64,000 nt of DNA from Petrachloros mirabilis ULC683 (GCF_009939295.1 NZ_WVIC01000027.1:1-64000), one strand, 5' to 3'. Shown: positions 18,081-26,255, numbered from the stretch's first letter. Numbers and translations are program-made. The notes: generated by a model not told the origin, from the letters alone.

Positions 18081-18155
18081 TGGAATAGTGGTGCTTACTG
18101 TGGCTAAGTGCAGTTGCTAGCTTGAAGATTGCTCAACCTTTACACCACTATTCCA
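18081..18155. repeat. 13-bp inverted repeat bounding a 75-bp segment
   Basis: TGGAATAGTGGTG at 18081-18093 and CACCACTATTCCA at 18143-18155 are perfect inverted repeats separated by 49 bases. The segment lies between the EIIA-like remnant and the c-di-AMP riboswitch. It could be a small mobile element that truncated the EIIA gene or a hairpin belonging to the riboswitch transcript's promoter region. Confidence 0.8.
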
Positions 18156-18164
18156 TCGAACAAG

Positions 18165-18310
18165 TCAGCCTAGTCTAGTGATGCATGAGTATCCCTAGAA
18201 CGGGGGAACCAGTCAAGGGGCGTATTTCCGAGTTCTTGCACCCACCACAGGGTAATCGGAAAGGGACATCTCTCAGTCCTAGCCCGTCAGCTAACCTCGT
18301 CGGCGTTGAG
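18165..18310 (+). promoter_or_regulatory. c-di-AMP riboswitch (ydaO-yuaA class)
   Basis: The conserved core of ydaO-yuaA leaders is plain: CGGGGGAACC at 18201-18210, AAGGGGCGTATTTCC at 18215-18229, the pairing GGAAAGGG at 18257-18264, and the hallmark CCGTCAGCTAACCTCG at 18284-18299 followed by GGCGTTGAG. TCAGC (18165-18169) can pair with GTTGA (18305-18309) as a short closing helix. These RNAs bind cyclic di-AMP and normally switch expression off at high ligand. The aptamer is on the same strand as, and 100 bases before, the first gene of the nitrate-type ABC transporter, which it presumably controls. I did not identify the terminator or anti-terminator hairpin with certainty. Confidence 0.85.
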
Positions 18311-18410
18311 GGAGATTGGATCGTCAGCATTTTTGCATGAACGTTTCAGTGTCCTGAGCTGTGTTATCACGGCTTGTTCGCTGTTGTTAAATGCCCCCAG
18401 GGAGGGTATC

Positions 18411-19262
18411 ATGCAGCCCAAGTCAAGATCTCGCGCGTCTGCCCGTTCTGGGCGGCAAACTTCGCTATCCGGGGAAAGAGGATTTCCCTGGGAAAATATT
18501 TTTCTGCCTGCGATCGCATTCCTAGCCATCATTGTTTTGTGGTGGGTGATTGCAACTTTCTTTACCACCCTGATGCCGACCCCCTGGGATGCCTTTCAGG
18601 CCAATATCGACTACATTCTCAATCCATTCTTTCGGCGGGGGCCAGGAAACTTGGGGATTGGCTGGCTGCTTTTGGCCAGTCTGCGCCGGGTCATGCTCGG
18701 TTTTCTGCTGGGGTCTTTGGTGGCCATTCCCATTGGGTTTTGGATTGGCCTTTCGCCTCGGGCGATGAAAGCCATAAACCCGATTGTGCAACTCTTTCGT
18801 CCGGTGTCTCCGGTGGCTTGGTTGCCCATTGCCCTGGCCATTTTTAACCTGGCCAATCCGTCCGCGATTTTTGTGATTTTTATCACCTCGCTGTGGCCGA
18901 CGGTGATCAACACGGCTCTGGGGGTATCCAGTGTGCCCAAAGACTATTTAGACGTGGCGCGGGTGTTGGAAATGCCCCGCTGGCGGCAGATGACTAAAAT
19001 CATTTGGCCGGCAAGTTTGCCCTACATTTTTACCGGTTTGCGGTTGAGTTTAGGGATTGCCTGGCTGGTGATTGTGGCCGTTGAAATGCTCACTGGAGGC
19101 ATTGGGATTGGCTTCTTTATCTGGGACGAATGGAACCGTTTGAGCTTGAGTTCGGTATTTCTGGCGGTGATTGTGATTGGCCTTACGGGGCTAGTTTTGG
19201 ACTACATCATTAGCTTGATTCAGCAGTGGGTCACCCACCGTCCGGCCCGTCAGACTTCGTAA
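18411..19262 (+). CDS. Nitrate/bicarbonate/cyanate-type ABC transporter permease (NrtB family)
   Basis: Predicted 283-residue inner-membrane permease with about six hydrophobic segments and the binding-protein-dependent transport signature in the cytoplasmic loop (VPKDYLDVARVLEMPRWRQMTKIIWPASLPYIFTGL read in parts). The LFRPVSPVAWLPIALAIF segment and MLTGGIGIGFFIWDEWN are characteristic of NrtB/CmpB/CynB. ATG 18411 is preceded by GGAGG at 18401-18405. It heads a three-gene cluster (permease, binding protein, ATPase) with no NrtC-type fused ATPase, which resembles the cyanate-transporter layout more than nrtABCD. A c-di-AMP riboswitch lies upstream. The transported ion cannot be decided from sequence. 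Confidence 0.9.
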   Translation: MQPKSRSRASARSGRQTSLSGERGFPWENIFLPAIAFLAIIVLWWVIATFFTTLMPTPWDAFQANIDYILNPFFRRGPGNLGIGWLLLASLRRVMLGFLLGSLVAIPIGFWIGLSPRAMKAINPIVQLFRPVSPVAWLPIALAIFNLANPSAIFVIFITSLWPTVINTALGVSSVPKDYLDVARVLEMPRWRQMTKIIWPASLPYIFTGLRLSLGIAWLVIVAVEMLTGGIGIGFFIWDEWNRLSLSSVFLAVIVIGLTGLVLDYIISLIQQWVTHRPARQTS

Positions 19263-19316
19263 TCGCAGGCTCGCCATCTCAGTTCGCCCACGTCGCACAC
19301 CCAAAGGATTTTTGCC

Positions 19317-20717
19317 ATGACTGGTATTAGTCGGCGATCGCTCCTCTATGGGGCGGTCGGATTCTCCACAGCCCTGGCCGTCTCGGCCTGCGGGCTACAC
19401 CAAAATCGTTCCACTGTCGGGGGCAGCCCAGCTCAGGCGGCCAACGTTGAACGGGTCATTGACCCCAGCAGTCTAGAAAAGCCCAACCTGCGGGTGGGCT
19501 ATGTCCCGGTTAACGACTGCGCTCCCTTTGCAATCGCCCAGGCCAAGGGCTTTTTCTACAAGTATGGTCTCGATGTCAACCTCAACCGGGAAGCAAGCTG
19601 GGGCACCTCCCGCGATGGGGTGATCTTCGGCCGTCTGGATGCCTCGCCCGTCGTGTCGGGAGCTGTCACCAATGCCCGCATTGGTGCAGAGGGTGCCCGC
19701 AGTGCGCCGCTGTCTGCGGCCATGACCATTCATCGCCATGGCAATGCCATGACCATGAACCCCGCCATGTGGGAGTACGGCCTGCGCCCCTGGCGAGAAT
19801 ATAACGGCAATCTGGAGGAATTTGGTCGAGACTTTCGCGGCTATTTCGATGGGCTGGCTCCCGAACGTCGCATCTGGGCCACGGTGCTGAGTTCAGCCAT
19901 TTACGAATATTTCATCCGCTATATGGCTGCCGCTGCCGGAATTGACCCCCTAGCAGAGTTCCGCATTATCATCATTCCGCCGCCGCAGATGGTCACCAAC
20001 ATCCGCATCGGGGCGATGCAGGCTTACATGGTAGCCGAGCCCTGGAATACCCGGGCAATTATCGGCAATGAGGGAGTAGGCTTTACCTTTGCCCATGGCA
20101 AAGAGGTGTGGCGGGGGCACCCCGACCGGGTGTTGGCGGTGATGGAAGATTTCATCGAGGACAACCCCAACACCTATCGATCGCTGGTCAAGGCCATGAT
20201 CGAAGCCTGCCGCTACTGCGACGACCGAGCCAACCGGGAAGAGGTGGCGGAGATCATCTCCGATCGCGCCTTTACTGGTGCCCCGCCCAAATTCACTAAA
20301 CCTGCTCTGGTGGGCAACTACGACTACGGCGGGTTTGATGGCCACAGCCGGTTGGTTAAGTTACCCGACAGCACCCTTTTCTTTGAATTGCCGGACGATT
20401 TGCCCCATCCCCCTGGAGATCACTCCACCTTTTTGTGGCAGTCCCAGGCCCTATGGCTGATGACCCAGGCTACCCGCTGGGGCCAAATCGCCGAATTTCC
20501 AGCGGATGCTGAGCAAAAGGCTCGCCGTGCTTGGCGTACTGATCTCTACCGCGACATTGCCGCCGACATGGGCATCGAGTGCCCTGCTGAAGACTTCAAG
20601 CCTGAGCCGAGTGAAGTGTTTATCGATGGTATGGCCTACGACCCCAGCGATCCGGTGGGCTACCTCAATGGGTTTGAGATTCGCGCCCGGCGACCCCAGC
20701 GGATATTTCTGTCGTGA
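19317..20717 (+). CDS. NrtA/CmpA/CynA-type anion-binding lipoprotein
   Basis: A 466-residue solute-binding protein of the nitrate/bicarbonate family. The N-terminus has SRRSLLYGAVGF, a hydrophobic core and a VSACG lipobox (Cys about residue 25), so it should be exported and lipid-anchored; the double arginine suggests Tat export. The mature part begins LRVGYVPVNDCAPFAIAQAKGFF and contains the family segments HRHGNAMTMNPAMWEYG, PPPQMVTNIRIGAMQAYMVAEPWN and NREEVAEIISDRAF. It lies 54 bases after the permease and 68 before the ATPase. Nitrate, nitrite, cyanate and bicarbonate remain possible ligands. Confidence 0.9.
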   Translation: MTGISRRSLLYGAVGFSTALAVSACGLHQNRSTVGGSPAQAANVERVIDPSSLEKPNLRVGYVPVNDCAPFAIAQAKGFFYKYGLDVNLNREASWGTSRDGVIFGRLDASPVVSGAVTNARIGAEGARSAPLSAAMTIHRHGNAMTMNPAMWEYGLRPWREYNGNLEEFGRDFRGYFDGLAPERRIWATVLSSAIYEYFIRYMAAAAGIDPLAEFRIIIIPPPQMVTNIRIGAMQAYMVAEPWNTRAIIGNEGVGFTFAHGKEVWRGHPDRVLAVMEDFIEDNPNTYRSLVKAMIEACRYCDDRANREEVAEIISDRAFTGAPPKFTKPALVGNYDYGGFDGHSRLVKLPDSTLFFELPDDLPHPPGDHSTFLWQSQALWLMTQATRWGQIAEFPADAEQKARRAWRTDLYRDIAADMGIECPAEDFKPEPSEVFIDGMAYDPSDPVGYLNGFEIRARRPQRIFLS

Positions 20718-20785
20718 CCGCGATCTCAACGTTCAAGCCTTGTGTTCCGCATTGAAATTAACCGACCCACAGGAGACAACTCACC

Positions 20786-21628
20786 ATGGTTAAACCCAGC
20801 AGTTACTTTGAATCCTCCGATCGCCGTCAGGCAGAATTTGACACCGATTTTCTGGTGATTCAAGACCTGGTCAAAGCCTATCCCAATAACGAGGGGGGGC
20901 AAACGGTGATCTTAGATGGTATCAACCTGACCGTTGGGCCGAATGAATTCATTGCCATCATCGGTCATTCGGGCTGCGGTAAATCGACGTTGCTCAAGAT
21001 CGTCGGTGGCCTAGAGCGAGCCACATCCGGCCAGGTATTTTTAGAGAGCCAGCCGATCCGCAAGCCAGGAGCCGATCGCATGATGGTGTTCCAGCAGTAT
21101 TCGCTCTTGCCCTGGCTGACGGTGCGCGACAATGTGCGGCTGGCGGTGGACGAGGTGTGCCATCGCCTCTCGCTAGCACAGAAAAAAACCCTGGTGGAGG
21201 AGCACTTGGCCATGGTTAATCTAACTGCCGCCGCCACCAAATACCCCGATGAGCTGTCGGGGGGGATGAAGCAGCGGGTGGGCATTGCCCGCGCCCTAGC
21301 CATTCGCCCCAAAATGCTACTGATGGATGAACCCTTTGGGGCACTGGATGCCCTCACCCGAGGACGTTTGCAGCGGCAGGTACTCGACATCTGGGAGCGC
21401 AACCCCCAGGCGGTGATGATGATTACCCACGATGTAGACGAGGCCATCTATATGGCCGATCGCATCGTGATGATGACCAACGGCCCCAATGCCCAAATCG
21501 GCGAAATTTTGACCGTGCCCTTTGAGCATCCCCGCGATCGCACCGCCCTGCGCGAATCTAAAGATTACTACGATTTACGCAACCACGCCCTAGATTTCCT
21601 TGATCGCTACTTTGAGCAAGCAAGCTAA
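20786..21628 (+). CDS. NrtD/CynD-type ABC transporter ATPase
   Basis: A 280-residue cytoplasmic ATPase that powers the permease just upstream. Motifs in order: Walker A GHSGCGKST (about residues 58-66), Q loop VFQQYSLLPWLTV, signature LSGGMKQR (about 154-161), Walker B LLMDEPFGALDA and H loop MITHDVDEAIYMADR. It is the single-domain NrtD/TauB-like form, without the C-terminal binding-protein-like regulatory domain of NrtC. An 11-residue extra acidic N-terminus (SSDRRQAEFDTDF) precedes the first strand. The ATG is preceded by GGAGA at 20771-20775. Confidence 0.92.
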   Translation: MVKPSSYFESSDRRQAEFDTDFLVIQDLVKAYPNNEGGQTVILDGINLTVGPNEFIAIIGHSGCGKSTLLKIVGGLERATSGQVFLESQPIRKPGADRMMVFQQYSLLPWLTVRDNVRLAVDEVCHRLSLAQKKTLVEEHLAMVNLTAAATKYPDELSGGMKQRVGIARALAIRPKMLLMDEPFGALDALTRGRLQRQVLDIWERNPQAVMMITHDVDEAIYMADRIVMMTNGPNAQIGEILTVPFEHPRDRTALRESKDYYDLRNHALDFLDRYFEQAS

Positions 21629-21690
21629 GGGATTGCTGAGGTTTGGCTTGCCCTGACTACTTTTCTCCTGTAGTGAAAATTTGTCGTTCA

Positions 21691-21960
21691 TCAGCCATTC
21701 GGAGGATTTGAGATCCACTGAATTGGATCCACTCGATAGTAGTGTTGAAGTTGGGCATAGAGACCGGAGTGGTTCTTTTTTAGCTGCCGGGGTTTTTCAA
21801 AAAAAGTTTCGGTGGCCACGGCAAAAAATTCGGCTGGATTGGTAGCACCATAGGCATCCAGAACCGTTTTTTGCCCCCGTTCAACGGCCTGACGAGGGTA
21901 AAAATGATTGACTTTGAGGGCACAAAACAGCCAGTTTATGGGGTTCCATTTCCGAGCCAT
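21691..21960 (-). pseudogene. MtfA-like zinc peptidase, C-terminal remnant
   Basis: The frame carries DAYGATNPAEFFAVATETFFEKP, then LYAQLQHYYRVDPIQW. This is the conserved C-terminal part of the M90/MtfA-type zinc-dependent peptidases, where a Glu in PAEFFAV completes the metal site. The upstream HExxH motif and the N-terminal two thirds are absent; the first 30 residues (MARKWNPINWLFC...) do not match. It therefore looks like a truncated gene left between the ABC transporter and the haemagglutinin-type exoprotein. Residual expression of an 89-residue protein cannot be excluded. Confidence 0.65.
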
Positions 21961-22101
21961 AAAAAACCCGGTTGCTGGCGGGTAAGCACGAACAAAATGC
22001 CCAACTTAGCACAGCCAGCCAACCAGGCAGACGTTTCAAAGACGACGAACTGATTACATGTCAGACAGCCAGGCTAGAGCTACGCATATCTTTACACCGG
22101 T

Positions 22102-24558
22102 TTACAATTCCTGACCCTGGCAGGGTGTTGAGGCCGGGTCAATGTCTACAGTCCCTAAGGCCGTTGCCGTCAGCATGACGGCACCATCGGCCTGTCTTAC
22201 CCATCCTTGGGCTTCAATGAGATCGGGAGCCCTTGCGATAGTCTGAGCTTCTGTTGAGGGTACGGTTGCAGCTCGGGTCGAGAAAAGCCGTAAATCTTGC
22301 CAGGGAAGCAGTCCGCTCTGAACAGCCCGAGGAGAAATGCCTCCGCGCCCAACATTTACAAAACTACTGGTGGCAGACTGAGTTGCAGCGTTACACCCCT
22401 GAGCAATGACCGGGACTGCCTCAACTTCAGGAACATCTATTAAGTCTACGCTGGGATCTACCTCTGGGGTGTTGATTTCTACGGTGCCCGCTAGGCCAAA
22501 GGTTGAACTGGCTGTGATGTCACTCAAGGGGGTGGGCTGTTCTCGAAACTGAATGCCAAAGACGTTGCGGGCAGTGATGGTGACCCGTCCTCCGTCCCCA
22601 GTAAAGGCATCGGTGCGAATATCGCTGTTTTCTGTGGGGAAGGCCAACAAAATTTGGGTTTTAATATCAATGTTGCCCCCAGAGCCACCGCCCATGCTCT
22701 CAGGGCGGACTGAGGTGGAAATCAAGCTGCCCCGTCGTAGCAAGATTAAATCCTCAGCGCGCAGATAAATGTTCCCCCCATCCCCGGAGTCGCTCTCGGC
22801 AAGTAGCTTGGCTCGGTTGTCTAGGGTAATCTGGCGGGCATTAACCCTCAAGTCTCCGGCAGTTCCCTGACCCTGGCCACTCACACTAAGGGCTGCGCCA
22901 TTCCGTACCCGGAGTTCCCCACCGGTAAAGGTGATATTTCCCCCTTGAGTTGGCAAGTTAGGCGGGGTTGAGGTGAGCGAACTGAGATCAAAGTCAGCCG
23001 AGATCAGGCTTTCAGAGCCGCGAATTTCGGCGCGATCAGCATTGATAAAGATGCTGCCCGGCTGGCCAATGCTGCCATCGCGGGTGCGGGCTGAGATCAC
23101 GCCTTTATTCTCGACTAACAGATACGGTGTATTGAGGCGAATGATGCCACCACTGCCGGTGGTTCCTGGGTCTCGGGATTCTGAGAGAATGCCGCTGGGA
23201 GTAATGGCGCTCTCTAGGTCAAAGTTGGCGAGAATCAGTGGATCAATGATGCGATCGCGAATCCGAATCGATTCCGTTGCCGTCACCGAGATTTGCCCCC
23301 CATCCCCACTGGAGCCAATACGGGTTGAAGTGGCAATCTGTCCTCCCCCTTCTAGGCGTAAGCGCCCCGTCCGAATGGTGATATTGCCTGCACCGCCATC
23401 TGATGTAAACGCTTCAGAGGCAATTCGAGTAATTCGTCCCTCTCCCAAAACTTCTACAGACTCTGAGGCATCAATCGTAATGTCCCCGCCCCGAGCAGAA
23501 GGCTCGAAAATACCCTGCGTCAATGCATCAATTGATGATCCGTCACGCACCACCAATCGTCGTGACTGAATGTCAATATCTCCGGCTCTTCCCGTCTCAA
23601 AAGGTGAGAAGGTTCCCGATATAATAATGCTCCTATCCAGAAGGATTGTGTCGGTGGCAGAGAGTTGAATCGAGCCACCGGGTTGATCTGAGATGACAGA
23701 GGGGTTTAATGAAGCCACCCGAGAGTTGTCCAATAAATTAATATTTTTGCCCTGAAGTTGAATCCCTCCACTGGCAAAGGGGGTAAAGATATTAGCTCCT
23801 TCAAAGGTGAAGATATCAGCTCCGATCAAGGTCAGGTCACTGAAGGCGGGCATCTCGGAATAACTCAACACCCAGCCCCCTGGTGCCGGTTTCAGCCCCA
23901 CCTGCCCAGGGCCTTGGACACTGCCTAACTCAACCCGCCCCCCAGGAGTAGCAATTTTGCTATTTTCCAGGCGCACCCCCTGACCGACCAGAGCCATCGT
24001 TTTTTCCGGTGCAAGTTCGATCTGACTACGATAGACAATAGAACCAGCATTTGCCCCAAATTGCAGGCCAATGGGGGTGCTTACCGTCAACAAGGGTTGA
24101 GCCTGAGGTTCACGGGCACTAAACACCGTGCCATCTGCAAACTGCACTGCCTCAGCCGTACTGCCAATAAAAGATCCACCAATATTCAGAGTGGCATTGG
24201 GACCAAAGATAATGCCGTTGGGATTGATCAGAAAGAAATCGCTGGGGTTAGCCGTGGCCAGAACCCCATCAATGGCAGAAAGAGAATTGCCTGTCACCCG
24301 ACTGATAATCCGGTTAACCACCGCCGGATTATTGAACAGCACTGACCCCTGGGTGGGAATCGAAAAGGCACTGAAGCTGTGAAACTGATTTCGTCCAGCA
24401 ATGGTGCCGCCATCCACGACAAAATTCAGCCCATTCCGAGACACTTGGGTTGAGACGGTATTGTCACTCACTACTTGGGCAAAGCCCGCAGGTGCCAGTG
24501 CCCCCCCTGCACCCAGCAACAGACATAGATGACTGAGAATATCCCTGGGAATAGACAT
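22102..24558 (-). CDS. Filamentous-haemagglutinin-type exoprotein (two-partner secretion)
   Basis: An 818-residue secreted protein. A signal peptide (LLLGAGGALAPAGFAQ) is followed by the TPS/haemagglutination activity domain (about 25-150) with NQFHSFSAFSIPTQGSVLFN and NPNGIIFGPNATLNIGGSF, and then a long run of right-handed beta-helix repeats rich in GGxIxI and DGSSI motifs. The end SSFVNVGRGGISPRAV resembles the usual C-terminal block of cyanobacterial members. Such proteins leave through a TpsB/ShlB-type outer-membrane partner, which is not in this window. The ATG at 24558 is preferred over a GTG nine bases earlier. The role is probably surface adhesion, but this is family-based inference. 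Confidence 0.9.
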   Translation of the reverse strand: MSIPRDILSHLCLLLGAGGALAPAGFAQVVSDNTVSTQVSRNGLNFVVDGGTIAGRNQFHSFSAFSIPTQGSVLFNNPAVVNRIISRVTGNSLSAIDGVLATANPSDFFLINPNGIIFGPNATLNIGGSFIGSTAEAVQFADGTVFSAREPQAQPLLTVSTPIGLQFGANAGSIVYRSQIELAPEKTMALVGQGVRLENSKIATPGGRVELGSVQGPGQVGLKPAPGGWVLSYSEMPAFSDLTLIGADIFTFEGANIFTPFASGGIQLQGKNINLLDNSRVASLNPSVISDQPGGSIQLSATDTILLDRSIIISGTFSPFETGRAGDIDIQSRRLVVRDGSSIDALTQGIFEPSARGGDITIDASESVEVLGEGRITRIASEAFTSDGGAGNITIRTGRLRLEGGGQIATSTRIGSSGDGGQISVTATESIRIRDRIIDPLILANFDLESAITPSGILSESRDPGTTGSGGIIRLNTPYLLVENKGVISARTRDGSIGQPGSIFINADRAEIRGSESLISADFDLSSLTSTPPNLPTQGGNITFTGGELRVRNGAALSVSGQGQGTAGDLRVNARQITLDNRAKLLAESDSGDGGNIYLRAEDLILLRRGSLISTSVRPESMGGGSGGNIDIKTQILLAFPTENSDIRTDAFTGDGGRVTITARNVFGIQFREQPTPLSDITASSTFGLAGTVEINTPEVDPSVDLIDVPEVEAVPVIAQGCNAATQSATSSFVNVGRGGISPRAVQSGLLPWQDLRLFSTRAATVPSTEAQTIARAPDLIEAQGWVRQADGAVMLTATALGTVDIDPASTPCQGQEL

Positions 24559-24632
24559 CGCGGACACTCGCTAGAACCCATGCCTGTGATTCTGACACAC
24601 TTCACAACGACTGGGGTTAATCGTTTTAACCT

Positions 24633-24920
24633 TTAACAAGCAACGCAATACCCGTTAACCCACTTGCCTCTATGACCCAGGGGTGTCTTACAGGCTCCAC
24701 AGCTACTGTGGAGTTTCCAACTCGGTTCTCCCAATTGCGTTGCTTGTTCGTAGTAGAGTTTGGCCTTGTGTGCGTGCAGGCTGCTGAGGTAATAGTAGAC
24801 ATCAGCATTCTGGCTGCCCTGCTGGGCCAGATCTGCAAATGCCTGAATAGCTTCTTCCAGGGTGATTGTTCCCTGAATCATGGCTTCTTCTAGGGTCTGG
24901 ATGTGCGCGGCTTCGTCCAT
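24633..24920 (-). CDS. Small helical protein with C-terminal Cys4 zinc-ribbon-like motif
   Basis: A 95-residue protein that I cannot assign to a named family. The first 65 residues are helical and TPR-like (EEAIQAFADLAQQG, YYYLSSLHAHKAKLYYEQATQLG). The C-terminus has CGAC, then 17 residues later CVAC as the last residues, a spacing that could bind one zinc ion. GAGAG lies about eight bases before the ATG. It reads as a real gene because of the clean start, the codon use and the conserved-looking cysteines. It stands alone upstream of the exoprotein gene on the same strand. Confidence 0.6.
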   Translation of the reverse strand: MDEAAHIQTLEEAMIQGTITLEEAIQAFADLAQQGSQNADVYYYLSSLHAHKAKLYYEQATQLGEPSWKLHSSCGACKTPLGHRGKWVNGYCVAC

Positions 24921-25149
24921 CGTTTATCTCTCGAAAGAATATTCCTTAATTCTATCTCTTTCTCCCCGCAGATGATCGCTCTTGATTTAGTTGGCACCCA
25001 TCGCAATGGTTAGCTGACTTCATTGCCGGGTTGGGTCTGTACAACGAGGTTATCGATTAGGAGCGAAAGGCACTTTAGGAGAGCGATCGCTATGGCTTCT
25101 ATCACTATTGACCTTTGAGAAAGCCAATTCCAAAAGCTCCAGGATTTAA

Positions 25150-25258
25150 GGGACTGTGAGATATTCAGAACCCCCCAATTTGGGGGGCAGGGGGGCAAGT
25201 GTAAGGATGGTAGAGACTTTTTAATCTTCTTCTTAAATCTGTGTGTACACGGTAGCCC
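25150..25258 (+). repeat. Partial copy C of dispersed repeat (right half)
   Basis: Starting at GGGACTGTGAGATATTCAG the sequence matches the right half of copy B, through CCCCCCAATTTGGGGGGCAGGGGGG, to the end GTGTGTACACGGTAGCCC. Here the AATT palindrome is uninterrupted, whereas copies B, F and H carry a short insert at that point. The left terminus is missing. It lies in the 683-base gap 24921-25603. Confidence 0.8.
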
Positions 25259-25300
25259 AAAAGGGGAGAAGAAGGGGTTGGAGGATGAAGGAAAAAGATT

Positions 25301-25417
25301 TGTCAGTCAACCAGCTCTGTGGATGAACAAGAGCGTATGGTGTTGGCGATCGCATCAGGTGAGCTAGGGCGCGGAGCATTCGTAGAGTGGTTGCAACGGA
25401 ACCCTAAAGCCAGGTAA
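25301..25417 (+). pseudogene. Doc-like toxin (Fic fold) C-terminal remnant
   Basis: An open frame with no start codon reads SVDEQERMVLAIASGELGRGAF, in two parts, then VEWLQRNPKAR and a stop at 25415. The pattern DEQER-VLAIASGEL-R--F--WL is the tail of cyanobacterial Doc (death-on-curing) toxins. Nothing upstream resembles the Fic motif HPFxDGN, and repeat copy C ends 43 bases before. I read it as the remnant of a Phd/Doc-type toxin gene, possibly truncated by the repeat. Confidence 0.5.
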
Positions 25418-25424
25418 TAAGTTG

Positions 25425-25556
25425 ATGAAGCAGACGATTGTGGAGATCTGGGTTAAGGTTGCCAAAGCTGTTTGTCGTCGCTTAATATTGTTTGTTGCGT
25501 TTTTTGCCATGATGCTTCTGGGTAGACAAGAGCTGGTGGAGGGGAATTCGCTGTAG
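25425..25556 (+). CDS. Possible 43-residue single-span membrane protein
   Basis: The frame from ATG 25425 encodes 43 residues with one hydrophobic stretch (RLILFVAFFAMMLLG, about 20-34) after a basic segment KAVCRR. No family is recognised and no strong ribosome site is visible, so it may be chance. It sits between the Doc-like remnant and the DUF3318 gene on the same strand. Apart from this, the Doc remnant and repeat C, the 24921-25603 gap shows nothing I can name. Confidence 0.25.
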   Translation: MKQTIVEIWVKVAKAVCRRLILFVAFFAMMLLGRQELVEGNSL

Positions 25557-25603
25557 CCGCTATACTTCAAATAGAGTGACTGCATGATTCATTGGACGAG
25601 TTT

Positions 25604-26248
25604 ATGGTATCCGCAACCTCAACAGCTCGGGCGGAAATGGGTGAACTGCGGCGGCTGCGCACCTTACTGCCCCCAGAATTACAAAGTTGGGTGACGGTGG
25701 AATCGGCCACAGCCGTGAATCCGCCCCTGATTACCTGCGAAGAATTGGGTAAAGATGAAATTGAGATTCAAATTGACCTGGTGCGCTGGGATCAGCTTGC
25801 TAAGGATCAACGCAATCTCTTGTTCTGGCACTGGGTAGCCCGAATTCAGCAGGATACCATTCCCCGAGATGGCTGGGAGATGGCGGCTCTGGCCATTGGC
25901 CTGGGGGGAGCTGTGGGGGAACTATGGGTGCAGGATGGGTTGCTGTTGCTGCTGGCTTTAGGGCTGTGCAGTGTCTCGGGTTGGCGACTCTATCAGCGCA
26001 ACAATGCTCAGAGAAATACTGAGCACGACATTGAGGCCGATGAAAAAGCCATTGCTCTGGCGACTCGATTTGGCTATACCTTGCCCAATGCCTATAAAAG
26101 CCTGGGCAGTGCCCTGAAAATTTTAATTCAGCAGACCCCAGCACGACGCCAGCGTCGTCGCTATGAAGAGCGCTTGCGAGCCCTAAAGGCCAGTGCGTCT
26201 GAAGCCAAGACCCGCAGCCGCACCATGCGTGCGGAACGACTGGCCTAA
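25604..26248 (+). CDS. DUF3318-like cyanobacterial membrane protein
   Basis: A 214-residue protein with the block ELRRLRTLLPPELQSWV near the start, a central FWHWVARIQQDTIPRDGWEMAAL motif, two adjacent hydrophobic helices (about 100-130) and a basic, helical C-terminus (ARRQRRRYEERLRALK). This fits the cyanobacteria-specific DUF3318 family, whose function is unknown. I start at the ATG at 25604 because family members begin shortly before the ELRRLR block; a TTG at 25592 adds four residues. It is convergent with the ABC ATPase gene, with only seven bases between the stops. Confidence 0.75.
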   Translation: MVSATSTARAEMGELRRLRTLLPPELQSWVTVESATAVNPPLITCEELGKDEIEIQIDLVRWDQLAKDQRNLLFWHWVARIQQDTIPRDGWEMAALAIGLGGAVGELWVQDGLLLLLALGLCSVSGWRLYQRNNAQRNTEHDIEADEKAIALATRFGYTLPNAYKSLGSALKILIQQTPARRQRRRYEERLRALKASASEAKTRSRTMRAERLA

Positions 26249-26255
26249 TGTTCGG

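Noticed and set aside
18160-18410. NtcA operator (GTA-N8-TAC) before the ABC transporter
   Set aside because: No convincing match was seen in the leader; regulation appears to rest on the riboswitch, though a distant operator cannot be excluded.
25364-25585. A 73-residue minus-strand frame opposite the Doc-like remnant
   Set aside because: It is antisense to a recognisable protein remnant and has no family features.
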